DNA from: Algivirga pacifica
GTDB lineage: Bacteria; Bacteroidota; Bacteroidia; Cytophagales; Flammeovirgaceae
DNA length: 64,000 nucleotides
Assembly (NCBI RefSeq): GCF_039543525.1
Contig: NZ_BAABJX010000017.1
Location: 124,001 to 188,000, forward strand
Direction: 5' to 3'
Within the stretch, counting starts at the first letter, position 1. Every line of letters begins with the position of its first letter. The notes beneath the pieces were generated by a model that saw nothing but the letters and a program-made list of their open reading frames with translations, was not told the origin of the DNA and searched no databases. The translations under genes and the position numbers were made by a program. Positions 36,774-45,441 of the stretch are shown piece after piece.

Positions 36774-37296
36774 GTTGTTGAAAAATTTACAATGAATACA
36801 TCAGGGTTTCAGGGTTGAGATCCTTTTTTTATTCAATAACGAAGATATTAATAGACTTAAAGTGTGATTTATACAATTTACCTCCCTGTATGCAGGGAGT
36901 TTTTCATTTTTATTTGTCTATATGATAATTTTGTTGTGATAAATAAAATATATGTAAAGGTCTTTTTGTTGAAATATTTTGTAATAAAAATGAATTAAAG
37001 TAAAATTTTATCATAAAAATCTTCTTTTAATACTTCCTGATCCCTGAATACAGTGATTTGTAGTGATTTAATAGGTGTATATTTTTTATGTGAGGATTAA
37101 TTTTTTATAAATTATGTATATCAAAATTAAAAGTAACCCATTTCAAAACCCTTTCCGATAGGTTTTGAATATTCATTGAAGTACACTTATTATTTACTTT
37201 ATCGACATGCATTGACAAAAAAGGCCCGTTTTGTCAACTGATCTCCTATTGCCTTTATTGAACGCATGCATGTCTTAAAACCCACAACAAACACTT
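36774..37296. other. AT-rich intergenic region with one terminator and one hairpin
   Basis: 523 nt without a gene. A terminator lies at 36882-36904. Further on, TTGACAAAA (37212-37220) pairs with TTTTGTCAA (37229-37237) about 60 nt before the next gene, inside a wider GACATGC...GCATGTC pair; this may be an operator or a leader hairpin. The remainder shows nothing I can name. Confidence 0.5.
36882..36904 (+). terminator. Intrinsic terminator after the GIN-domain gene
   Basis: CTCCCTG (36882-36888) pairs with CAGGGAG (36893-36899) and is followed by TTTTT. It lies about 110 nt past the stop codon. Confidence 0.75.
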
Positions 37297-39453
37297 ATGC
37301 AATTTTGGATCAACACCAGAACACTAAGCATCATTACAATCTTATTGATGACTTTTACAAGTTGTGTCAAAGAACAAGAAATGCCTCTTGTTCAAGTACA
37401 GGAGAAGGTAAGTCTTGTTACCAAACGACATGACCGACCAACTGTAGAGCAAGAAACTCCACCATTAGCAAATACAACTCGTCCAAAGACTAGTGATCTT
37501 TCCTCAAATGCCCGTACAGCTTTGGGAGGAAACAATGCGCTAGGAGTATGGCTATGGTATATTGAAGGGACAGGGTATTCTTCTCATGCGCAATTAGCCG
37601 ATCAACTAGCTTCTATGGGAGTCAATAGAATTTATGTAAAGGTAGGAGACGGAACCAATCAATGGGCAGAAGCTACCAATACAAACTTGGTGCAAACCTA
37701 TAAAGCCAGAGGTATAGAGACATGGGCTTGGGGGTATAATTATCCAGGGAACGTAGAGGCTCAAGCAGACATCGTTTATCAGGCAGCTAAAACGGGGTAT
37801 GAAGGATATGTGACCGATATAGAGATTGAGTTTGATGGGAAGTCTACAGAACTACATGCCATTTTGGGAGAGTTTAGGGAGGCTATCAGTCAGGCGGTAA
37901 CCGATGGACATACGACTAATGACTTTAAGCTATACTGTACTTCCTGGGGTAACCCCGTGGATCATGGTATGCGAGTGGATATCATCGATCAATATGTGGA
38001 TGCTCATATGCCGCAGACTTACCTGGAGGTTTGGGGAAGTTCATATATGTCTAATGCGACTTATTGGGTAAACTACGGTACGCAGGAGTATAGAGATCAG
38101 GGCTGTGTTAAACCTATTCACCATATTGTAAGTAACGAATATGATAACATTACGGCGGCTCAGATGAATGAGTTTATTGCTGCTTCAGGGGCGGAAACCT
38201 CTATTTGGAGAATACCGGGGGGAGAGTCTCCGTTAAGTATCTGGAATACTTTGGAGCAGTTAAATTGGCAACAGGATATGGGGTATGAGTCTGGAGCAGG
38301 ATCAGGGGCTGGAACACCGACCGATTATGATGAGCACTGGGCAAGTGTTGAAATTAGCTATATGATCGATAATGGGTATATGTCTGGATATGGAGACGGT
38401 TCCTTTAAACCTGATAACACTTTGACAAGAGCAGAATTTGCGAGTATGATTGTAGCAACACTTAATCCTGCTCAAAAACCAGAATATGCCAGCAGAAGTT
38501 TTAATGATATCAGTGGACATTGGGCAGAAGCTAAAATATTGCAAGCCGCAAGAGCAGGCTATCTTTCGGGGTATGCGGATGGTACTTTCAGGCCTAACGA
38601 TCAAATCACCCGTGAGCAACTGTTTGTATCGCTAGCAGGAAATGAAAATATAGTAGCAGGTTGTGAGGCGTTATTGGATGAGTATACGGACAAAGGGAGT
38701 ATATCTTCTTGGGCCAAAGGAGGTGTAGCAGATGCTACCAACAATAAATTAGTGGCTAATTACCCTACAAAAACAAGCCTATATCCGATGGAGGCAGCTT
38801 ACAGGGGAGAGGCCGTAACCGCCTTGTATCAGTTAATGGTATTAGAAGGAAATGCTCCGGCATATACCAATGCTTATACGGTAGAATCAACAATTACATG
38901 TGCTGGAGGTGGCGGTAGTTCAGCAGGGTATATTGAAGGAGTGCCCTATTTCTATCAGTTGAATAACAGTGTTAACCCTTCTGGGTCTTGCCAAAATACG
39001 GGTATGGCTATGGTATTACGTTACTATGGAGCTAATGTGACACCTGATGAGATATCCAACTATTATGGGACAAGTCAGGCACAAACTGTATCTGGTTTTG
39101 AAACAGTGTTTAATTCTGAAGCGGCTTATTTTGGTTTGAATGTGAGGGACCAGGGAACAACAACGGGGACCATACAGCAATTGCAACAATTGGTGGCAGA
39201 AGGAAAACCTGTCGTAGCTCACGGATATACGACAGGGTATGGACACTTGATTGTATTCTTAGGATTTGACGGAGAATATTATACCGTACACGACCCTTAC
39301 GGAAAATGGAATCAGGTGCCGTACAGCTCCGGCTATACCAATACATCAACAGCGGGAAAACTGACCCGTTACCATAAGGATGCTATCCGAGATGCGTTTG
39401 CGCCTGATGGGTACGTATGGCTACATGAGATAGTCTTTACGCAAGGCAATTAA
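37297..39453 (+). CDS. Lipoprotein: TIM barrel + three SLH domains + C39-type peptidase
   Basis: 718 residues. Lipobox FTSC (Cys23). About 80-330 looks like a glycoside-hydrolase-type TIM barrel (GVWLWYIEGTGYSSHAQL, YVTDIEIEFDG). Three SLH domains follow at about 345-390, 403-450 and 460-515 (HWASVEISYMIDNGYMSGY, HWAEAKILQAARAGYLSGY, SWAKGGVADATNNKL). The C-terminal part (about 545-718) is a Peptidase_C39_2-like domain with Cys565 in GSCQNTGMAM, His650 in GYGHLIVFLG and Asp666 in VHDPYG. SLH domains normally bind secondary cell-wall polymers. The combination suggests a surface enzyme cutting both glycan and peptide, for example cell-wall material; this is inference. Confidence 0.85.
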   Translation: MQFWINTRTLSIITILLMTFTSCVKEQEMPLVQVQEKVSLVTKRHDRPTVEQETPPLANTTRPKTSDLSSNARTALGGNNALGVWLWYIEGTGYSSHAQLADQLASMGVNRIYVKVGDGTNQWAEATNTNLVQTYKARGIETWAWGYNYPGNVEAQADIVYQAAKTGYEGYVTDIEIEFDGKSTELHAILGEFREAISQAVTDGHTTNDFKLYCTSWGNPVDHGMRVDIIDQYVDAHMPQTYLEVWGSSYMSNATYWVNYGTQEYRDQGCVKPIHHIVSNEYDNITAAQMNEFIAASGAETSIWRIPGGESPLSIWNTLEQLNWQQDMGYESGAGSGAGTPTDYDEHWASVEISYMIDNGYMSGYGDGSFKPDNTLTRAEFASMIVATLNPAQKPEYASRSFNDISGHWAEAKILQAARAGYLSGYADGTFRPNDQITREQLFVSLAGNENIVAGCEALLDEYTDKGSISSWAKGGVADATNNKLVANYPTKTSLYPMEAAYRGEAVTALYQLMVLEGNAPAYTNAYTVESTITCAGGGGSSAGYIEGVPYFYQLNNSVNPSGSCQNTGMAMVLRYYGANVTPDEISNYYGTSQAQTVSGFETVFNSEAAYFGLNVRDQGTTTGTIQQLQQLVAEGKPVVAHGYTTGYGHLIVFLGFDGEYYTVHDPYGKWNQVPYSSGYTNTSTAGKLTRYHKDAIRDAFAPDGYVWLHEIVFTQGN

Positions 39454-39466
39454 GCTTATTCGTAAT

Positions 39467-39604
39467 GTTGAATCGTTGAATCGTTGAATTAAGCTTTGCT
39501 TGTTGATTCGAGTTGAACCGTTGATTGGCCTCAATAAATATCAATCAACGGTTCAACTCGATTCAACTTATCGAAGATAAAATTCAACGATTCAACGATT
39601 CAAC
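39467..39604. repeat. Long palindromic element D
   Basis: 138 bp, almost entirely self-complementary. GTTGAATCGTTGAATCGTTG at the left end is answered by its complement at the right end, and the centre carries GTTGAACCGTTGATTG with its complement. The right arm contains the mini-hairpin TATC-GAA-GATA. Starts 14 nt after the stop of the SLH lipoprotein and could end its transcript. Confidence 0.85.
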
Positions 39605-39821
39605 TAAACATCCCCAGATTAGTGTGATTCCGCTTTTTTTACAGAAACATGTCTTTTTCTTTGCTGACTTTATTATTTTAGGCGGCAGAAATAAAAAATG
39701 CTACTAGAGACCTATTAAGTACAATACTGGTCTTTTGGAGATAAGTTCTTCCTGCTCAGAGGAAGAGCTTTTACTTTAAAATATTTTTTTTACCGGAAGG
39801 TCACAAAACTGATTGAACACA
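39605..39821. other. Spacer before the MaoC-like gene
   Basis: 217 nt without a gene. A weak inverted repeat (ttcttcc/ggaagag near 39748-39769) precedes a TTTTA run and may be a terminator. Nothing else is recognised. Confidence 0.4.
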
Positions 39822-40286
39822 ATGAGTATTACTGTAAGAAGCTTTGAGGAATTTAAACAATATGAAGGGCAGGAATTAGGCGTTTCAGAGTATTTACAAA
39901 TCACACAGGAGCAGATCAATAAATTTGCGGATGCAACCCTGGATGATCAGTGGATACACACGCAGCCGGAGAGAGCGGAGAAAGAAAGTGCCTTCGGAAC
40001 AACCATTGCACATGGATACTTGACCTTGTCATTGGTGCCTCACCTATGGAACCAAATCTTGCAGGCAGAGAACCTAAAGATGATGGTGAACTATGGCGTA
40101 GAGAAGCTACGTTTTGCACAGCCTGTAAAGGTAAATGACCGTGTAAGACTGAAAGCAAGCTTGCATTCTATTGCTAACTTGAGAGGTGTAGTAAAAATTG
40201 AGGTAGATGTGAAATTGGAAATCGAAGGACAAAGAAAACCAGCGTACTCTGGTATCCTTGTACTACTTTACCATTTCAACGACTAA
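39822..40286 (+). CDS. MaoC-like dehydratase ((R)-specific enoyl-CoA hydratase family)
   Basis: 154 residues from the ATG at 39822; a TTG three codons earlier is also in frame. A single hot-dog domain with the hydratase-2 motif FADATLDDQWIHTQPERA, containing the catalytic Asp and His, and FGTTIAHGYLTLSL. Family members hydrate trans-2-enoyl-CoA to (R)-3-hydroxyacyl-CoA in the cytoplasm. It is a single gene here, flanked by palindromic repeats and convergent with HupE/UreJ; no pathway context is visible. Confidence 0.9.
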   Translation: MSITVRSFEEFKQYEGQELGVSEYLQITQEQINKFADATLDDQWIHTQPERAEKESAFGTTIAHGYLTLSLVPHLWNQILQAENLKMMVNYGVEKLRFAQPVKVNDRVRLKASLHSIANLRGVVKIEVDVKLEIEGQRKPAYSGILVLLYHFND

Positions 40287-40293
40287 TAATTGA

Positions 40294-40417
40294 CCCATGG
40301 CGATGCCATGGGCTAGCCCACGGCACCGCCGTAAATTATAAATAGCCCACGGCAACGAAATGAAATTCAAATAGCCCACGGCAATGAAATGTAAATAGCC
40401 CACGGCAACGCCGTGGG
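40294..40417. repeat. Hairpin-word repeat between convergent genes
   Basis: Begins with the perfect hairpin CCCATGGC-GAT-GCCATGGG (40294-40312), continues with four copies of a TAGCCCACGGCA word, and ends with CCCACGGC-AAC-GCCGTGGG (40399-40417), which abuts the stop codon of the HupE/UreJ gene. Both hairpins have a three-base loop closed by C-G. It may act as a transcription barrier between the MaoC-like and HupE genes. Confidence 0.8.
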
Positions 40418-41422
40418 TCACCAAAAATTGATCACTCGCTCCACCAACCAAAAGGATGCCATAATGCCAATCCCATAGGCAGGAACCTTTTGTAGATAAA
40501 CGGGCCAGTGCTTGTAAAGAAGCAGTAACTTGATCCCTGCCAGCACCACAATGACAAATGCGATTTGTCCCAGTTCTACACCTATATTAAAAAAGGCTAG
40601 TGCTAAAGGAATCGCTGATTGAGGTACTCCCACTTCCGATAGTGCCCCCGCAAATCCAAATCCATGCAATAGTCCAAAAGAAAAAGCAACGAGCCATGGC
40701 TTTCGGCTACTGAGGGTTGATTTTCCTTCCTTATTTTTTAGAATTTCTACGGCCAGAAAAACAATACTTAATGCAATTGTAGCTTCTACCGGAGGTCCTG
40801 GAATACTCACCCATCCCAAGGTGGCTAGACTTAGCGTGATGCTATGGGCAATCGTAAAGGCTGTAATGGTTTTTAGAATTTTACTGAATCCTTTCGTAAT
40901 AATCATTAAAGCCAAGACAAATAAGAGATGGTCAATGCCCTCCCAAATATGTTCTATACCAAGTATACTGTAGTTGTAAATCACCTCCTTACTATTTGGA
41001 GAGGAGGGTAATAGGGCACTTGTTTGCTTGGGATTAAGTAGGAGTGTTATGTTTTCCCCATTGAGAAAAGTAGCATTGACAAGCACATCGACCATGGTTT
41101 TGTCCAACTGATCAATATGTAGTGTGGTGCCCATTAAAGGAGTGCTTCCTTTCAGTTCATAGGTATAGAGTAAAGCACCTTCAATAGCCTGAGGCACAGC
41201 AGAGGCTTGCAGTTGAAAAGAAGGTGCAAAAACAGGTTGTAAACGAAGCACCATATCTCCTTTTCGGGGGACTTTCCACATCACTTTATAGGTACTATCA
41301 TTACTTTGAGTGATATGCAAATAGGCAGGGCGAAGTTCATGGGCATCGCTTAGAGATATAGAAGTAATCAGTAAAAGGATTATCAATGAGAAAAGGTGAA
41401 GAAGGGGGGAGGTCTGTTTCAT
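40418..41422 (-). CDS. HupE/UreJ family membrane protein
   Basis: 334 residues. A signal peptide is followed by a periplasmic N-terminal part beginning HELRPAYLHIT and about six membrane helices (about 150-334). The helix motif HIWEGIDHLLFVLAL is the HupE_UreJ_2 signature, with a possible metal-binding His/Asp pair. Family members are proposed nickel or cobalt permeases, though many have no metalloenzyme nearby. Here it follows a parvulin-type isomerase and a DUF3604 protein on the same strand, a set that recurs in other genomes. Metal transport is inferred from family only. Confidence 0.85.
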   Translation of the reverse strand: MKQTSPLLHLFSLIILLLITSISLSDAHELRPAYLHITQSNDSTYKVMWKVPRKGDMVLRLQPVFAPSFQLQASAVPQAIEGALLYTYELKGSTPLMGTTLHIDQLDKTMVDVLVNATFLNGENITLLLNPKQTSALLPSSPNSKEVIYNYSILGIEHIWEGIDHLLFVLALMIITKGFSKILKTITAFTIAHSITLSLATLGWVSIPGPPVEATIALSIVFLAVEILKNKEGKSTLSSRKPWLVAFSFGLLHGFGFAGALSEVGVPQSAIPLALAFFNIGVELGQIAFVIVVLAGIKLLLLYKHWPVYLQKVPAYGIGIMASFWLVERVINFW

Positions 41423-41467
41423 ATTGTGTTTATCGGTTATTGCTTAACGGTTACCGTTTAAATAATT

Positions 41468-41569
41468 TGCTCACTGCTCACTGCTCACTGCTCACTGCTC
41501 ACTGCTCACTGCTCACTGCTCACTGCTCACTGCTCACTGCTCACTGCTCACTGCTCACTGCTCACTGCT
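41468..41569. repeat. Tandem 7-bp repeat (TGCTCAC)n, about 14.6 copies
   Basis: 102 bp of exact 7-mer repeats between the HupE and parvulin genes. The repeat overlaps the last codons and the stop of the parvulin gene, so the residues EQ and the stop are encoded by it. As the stop occurs in the first units read, changes in copy number would not change the protein but would change the 125-nt spacer before HupE. Confidence 0.95.
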
Positions 41570-42402
41570 GAGTAAAGTTCCGTTTCTATTTTTATCTTAT
41601 AATTATTTTTCATTTGCTCATACATCGCTTCACGGTTTTGTTGAGCCCGATTATACTCATAGTCTCTTTGCAAGACTTTTTTGACTTGCTCAAAGGGAAG
41701 GTCTTTTGGAGGCGTTTTTTGGGTAAGATAGAGGATATGTGTTCCATAGGCAGATTGTACTGGTCCATACCACTGTTCCGTAGGCAGTTTTGAAAGTGCT
41801 TGATGAAGCGATCCTCCGAAAGTATTCTCGACCTGTTGTTTATTTTGTTCTTGAATAAAGAAAGGAAGCGCACGCAGACTGCCATAGGCATGCAGAACTT
41901 CAGGAGAAGCATCTGGCATATTACGCAATAGGCGTTTTGCTTCTCGCATAGGCTCTTTGTACCGATCTTCGGAGAAAACCACTTGATAAAAGCTATAGGT
42001 TTCAGGACTTTGATAGCTGCTTTGGTTTGAGGTATAATACCCTTTCAAGGTTTCATCCGTTACTGGATCGGATAAAGTAGTAAGGTCATCAGATAGGAAT
42101 TCCATTTTTTGAGCCAATCGGCTTTTGATCATCTCATCATTATGGTCCAGGTTCATCCGCAAAGCTTCCCTGTAAAGGATTTCCTGTCGAATATATTTTT
42201 GAACGATGCCATTGAGTTCTTCTTGAGTAGGAGGACGTTGCCATTTGAGTTGCCACAAAGAAATCAGATGGTTGAGGTGATTGTCGTCAATCACGATTTG
42301 CTTCTCTTCAGTATGCGTTTCTTGTGTTCTATCATAAACGAAAAATAATACTGCCCCTATAAGTAAGAAGTGGAATAGGGGTTCTTTCATCAGTTTTATC
42401 AT
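41548..42402 (-). CDS. Parvulin-type peptidyl-prolyl isomerase (PpiC/SurA-like)
   Basis: 284 residues. One N-terminal membrane anchor (PLFHFLLIGAVLFFVY, about 8-23), an SurA-N-like helical part (about 30-100) with QKYIRQEILYREAL, and a rotamase domain (about 110-265) ending in GPVQSAYGTHILYLTQKTPP. It likely assists folding of exported proteins in the periplasm. A second Met at residue 5 (42390) is an equally good start. The 3' end lies in the 7-bp tandem repeat. It sits between DUF3604 and HupE/UreJ genes, possibly as their dedicated folding helper. Confidence 0.88.
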   Translation of the reverse strand: MIKLMKEPLFHFLLIGAVLFFVYDRTQETHTEEKQIVIDDNHLNHLISLWQLKWQRPPTQEELNGIVQKYIRQEILYREALRMNLDHNDEMIKSRLAQKMEFLSDDLTTLSDPVTDETLKGYYTSNQSSYQSPETYSFYQVVFSEDRYKEPMREAKRLLRNMPDASPEVLHAYGSLRALPFFIQEQNKQQVENTFGGSLHQALSKLPTEQWYGPVQSAYGTHILYLTQKTPPKDLPFEQVKKVLQRDYEYNRAQQNREAMYEQMKNNYKIKIETELYSAVSSEQ

Positions 42403-42452
42403 AAGTAGAAGTCTTTGGGTTGGATGCTGCTTGCTAATTCACGATAATTTAT

Positions 42453-42579
42453 TTGTTCATATTGTTTAATTACACTTCGTGTGTTCATGTTGTTTAGTTG
42501 AGTTGAATAGAGCTCTGATAAGATCATTTTTCAACTAAACAACATGAACGAGCGAAGCTCAACTAAACAATATGAACAA
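42453..42579. repeat. Long palindromic element E
   Basis: 127 bp. TTGTTCATATTGTTTA at the left is complementary to the right end, and the inner arm GTTCATGTTGTTTAGTTGA to TCAACTAAACAACATGAAC. The right arm holds GAGC-GAA-GCTC. It uses different long words from elements A, B and D but the same mini-hairpin. It lies between the DUF3604 and parvulin genes. Confidence 0.8.
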
Positions 42580-42639
42580 AAGTGCTCAACCTATTGAAGG
42601 TGAAATTCGAGATGCCGCATAACGGATTCCATACCACTA

Positions 42640-44559
42640 TCAAGGGGTATACCAGATTGGGCTACTATAAGCACGTTCCTGCCCGCTAGTTTCAGCTTCT
42701 TTCGGTAAGTCTATACCATAACGAAAGGCATCATAGACAATCCATCGAGGAGTAGGAATTTCCAGCACCCTTACGTAGTAGAAAGCTTTAAGGGATGGAT
42801 CAAAGTCAGGGTCTTTCCATACCGTGGCTAGTTCAGAAGCACCGATAGTGTTGGTCCAGGTGGCACTTTTGAGGTCAACGGTATTACCTACAGCAGGAAG
42901 CTTTCCTTTTTTATCGGGTTTGCGGTCGCCAGACCATACCACATCATAGACTTTTTCCTGTGTATTTCCTTGCTTGTCTACCCACCCTTTAATGACTTGA
43001 ATACGGTCCAGGTTAGCACCTATAGGGTCCTTAAGGGCATAGATCATAAAGGTCGGACTTCCTTTCTGACCCTTAGAACGTAGGTCCCCTCCCATAGGAA
43101 CACCTTTTTGGTAGCCAGCAAAGGCAGGGTTACGGCTATTGATATCATTTTCGTTAAAGTCCCATCCTCCAAAGAAACGAAGGATCATTCTTGGACCTGT
43201 CGTGGCATATACCTCTTTGCGGGCAAGGGCATCCCAGATCGCTTCCCGGGTATTTTCTTTGGCCCATACGCCGGTATAGCCGGAAGATACGAGTTCATAC
43301 CCCTCGTAAACCCCTATATCGGTTTTGACAAAAGGATGGTGCATACGTTTAGGAGAAGGTTCTGCACTGGTAGCCTTTCCAAAGAAGTTGTCTTCTTCTG
43401 CTGTTGATAGGGAGGTATGACTATCGGTGGAGCCCACCGATCCAAATTTATAAGGATTCACGCCAAGCTTTTTCTCCAACAGCAAACCATTCTTCAAGGC
43501 TTCTCTTGCGTATTCTCCAGCAAGCATCTCCTCTGTTTTCTTCTGGGTTAAATCCAGGTTGCCGACATCCCAGGTTTCATAATCTGCAAACTCATCAGCA
43601 GGCGATAGAATAGGGTGGGTTTCTCCATCCCCCTTGATCTGCGTCCACTCATATAGAGGCTCCCATTTTGCTCTTAAGCGAACATAATTTTCATCGATTT
43701 TCTTTCCGGTATATTGCTCGTCCATGGGAAACATGAGACCATTAGAAAGGTTTCCGTTATGTGCAATAGCAAAAGCAGAGCCCCCCGTTGTTTTCTCATA
43801 GTTCTCTAGCCAGGCATAAAGGTCTAAGGGATCTGTAGAACCTACAGGAGGTTGCGTGACCATAGGCATCACCTGTTTAGCACGTTCCGCTCCATCCCGA
43901 AGCAATACGTTACGGTGAAGGTTATTTCCTTTGACCAGAGAAGTCCACTCAAAACCAATAATCGTGGTGAATTTTCCAGGGTCGTTAAATTCCTCAGCCG
44001 TTTTGATCACCCGATTCCAGACAGAGGCATAGACCTTGGAGCCAGGAGAGTATTCCTTGACTAGTCCTTCTGGTAAGGTTCCTTGGGAGAAATTAGTAAT
44101 TAGGTCAATGGCGGCATCGGCGGCATTATCTCCTCCCGCTTGCAGTCCCTCATACCATTTTTTTCCTTCTGGATAGGCCAATACATTGGAGGCTCCTTTA
44201 GCAATATCTTCCGAAAATCCCATCATATCGGAGTGATCTGCAATCACAAGCCAATCCAAAGGTCTGGATAATCGAACGGGTTGATTGGTAGAGGCAACCA
44301 CCTCTTCCCCTCTGGCAAATCGGAATGCTTCCGCTAGTCCCAAGGTATTGCCAAAGAGTCCGGCATCGGCAGATAGACGGGTATGCAGGTGGGTGTCTCC
44401 CCAATAAACTTTGTCAGAGAAGTTACGGGAAGCATAAGGGGAGTAGGATTTTCCCGGATACATGCCGGACAAAGACTCCTTGCTCGGAGTGATTTGTGCG
44501 TTTAATGGAAGTATACACCCTAAGAGGAATATACTTAACAGCGATAAGGGTTTGTTCAT
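42640..44559 (-). CDS. DUF3604 family secreted protein (PHP-like)
   Basis: 639 residues with signal peptide (about 1-22). The N-terminal domain opens VYWGDTHLHTRLSADA with the metal-binding HLH pair (His57/His59) and continues WLVIADHSDMMGF, then GFEWTSL and SVGSTDSHTSL, all consistent with a metal-dependent PHP-type hydrolase fold. The C-terminal part includes GVWAKENTREAIWDALARK. The natural substrate of DUF3604 is not known to me. It is first of a three-gene set with parvulin and HupE/UreJ, with palindromic element E in the 237-nt spacer. Confidence 0.9.
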   Translation of the reverse strand: MNKPLSLLSIFLLGCILPLNAQITPSKESLSGMYPGKSYSPYASRNFSDKVYWGDTHLHTRLSADAGLFGNTLGLAEAFRFARGEEVVASTNQPVRLSRPLDWLVIADHSDMMGFSEDIAKGASNVLAYPEGKKWYEGLQAGGDNAADAAIDLITNFSQGTLPEGLVKEYSPGSKVYASVWNRVIKTAEEFNDPGKFTTIIGFEWTSLVKGNNLHRNVLLRDGAERAKQVMPMVTQPPVGSTDPLDLYAWLENYEKTTGGSAFAIAHNGNLSNGLMFPMDEQYTGKKIDENYVRLRAKWEPLYEWTQIKGDGETHPILSPADEFADYETWDVGNLDLTQKKTEEMLAGEYAREALKNGLLLEKKLGVNPYKFGSVGSTDSHTSLSTAEEDNFFGKATSAEPSPKRMHHPFVKTDIGVYEGYELVSSGYTGVWAKENTREAIWDALARKEVYATTGPRMILRFFGGWDFNENDINSRNPAFAGYQKGVPMGGDLRSKGQKGSPTFMIYALKDPIGANLDRIQVIKGWVDKQGNTQEKVYDVVWSGDRKPDKKGKLPAVGNTVDLKSATWTNTIGASELATVWKDPDFDPSLKAFYYVRVLEIPTPRWIVYDAFRYGIDLPKEAETSGQERAYSSPIWYTP

Positions 44560-44799
44560 GGTAATGGTAAGGATAATAAGCTAAACTTGGGTTTATTAGA
44601 GTAATCTCCACAATGTCATGTAATTATCCAAAAAATAATAATCAAAAAACTCGTAGAGACACCTTATCAAGGTGCCTTTATTGGATACAGGAGACTCTAG
44701 AGTAAAATCAACCATTATTTTGTGAGTGGGTATTGTCAATAATCAATATTTAATTGTCTTTAGAAAATAATAACCACCTCATCTAAAACTATCAACATT
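44560..44799. other. Divergent promoter region with small hairpin
   Basis: 240 nt between DUF3604 (-) and the barrel gene (+). Contains the perfect hairpin CACCTT-ATC-AAGGTG at 44660-44674 without a T-run. No promoter consensus is certain. Confidence 0.45.
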
Positions 44800-45441
44800 A
44801 TGCGATTCATTGCTATCGTAACGCTTTTTTTACTATTCTTCTCTTCCAAGGCACTACCACTGAATGCTCAGCAGACATCAGCATTGGATAAACGCTCCCA
44901 ACCTGTATTTGGATTACTGGCAGGGAGCAGTTATTCTCATATACGATATGAAATAGATTTGAGAAACATTATGCCTTCTACAGGCTATTATGTTGGACTT
45001 TCCTTGACAACTTATCCGTTTAAAAAATTAAATAGACTTACGTTACTTGGTGAGTTAGGAGTGGTTCGAAAAGGTTATAAACAGGAGCTAGGGCAGCGTT
45101 ATGATTTTAATTTTAACTATCTGACACTACCAATATTATTGGAGTATGACTTGATAAAAAGTATATCGCTACAAGGAGGAGTAGCAGGAAATAAGTTGAT
45201 TTCGACCAGTGTAGAACAGGGTACTTTAACCTATAATAATTACGACCTAGACCTTATTGGAGGAGTCAACTTTTTTAAGAATAGGAAGATCAATGTATTT
45301 ACACGAGTAGTTTATGGGGTATATTCTGTTCTTGATTACTATGAGATTGACCCTCTCGGTAACTTTACTTCCGAAATTCGTGATATTAAACACTTTAACA
45401 TTATTGCTGGCCTAAAACTCAATTTCAATGATAATCAATAG
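44800..45441 (+). CDS. Outer-membrane beta-barrel protein (OMP_b-brl type)
   Basis: 213 residues with signal peptide (about 1-23, ending LPLNA). The body has alternating aromatic/hydrophobic strands: FGLLAGSSYSHIRYEID, YYVGLSLTTYPF, FNFNYLTLPILLEYDL and the final strand FNIIAGLKLNF ending near the C-terminus. It resembles the PF13568-type eight-stranded barrel. It overlaps the following lipoprotein gene by 14 nt, so the two are probably made and used together. No ligand can be inferred. Confidence 0.82.
   Translation: MRFIAIVTLFLLFFSSKALPLNAQQTSALDKRSQPVFGLLAGSSYSHIRYEIDLRNIMPSTGYYVGLSLTTYPFKKLNRLTLLGELGVVRKGYKQELGQRYDFNFNYLTLPILLEYDLIKSISLQGGVAGNKLISTSVEQGTLTYNNYDLDLIGGVNFFKNRKINVFTRVVYGVYSVLDYYEIDPLGNFTSEIRDIKHFNIIAGLKLNFNDNQ

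Noticed and set aside
41468..41569. CRISPR array
   Set aside because: Simple 7-bp tandem repeat without spacers; no cas genes in the window.
41386..41571. Plus-strand 61-residue frame with repeating LLTAHCS
   Set aside because: It is a translation of the 7-bp tandem repeat and the start of the HupE gene in reverse; no coding evidence.
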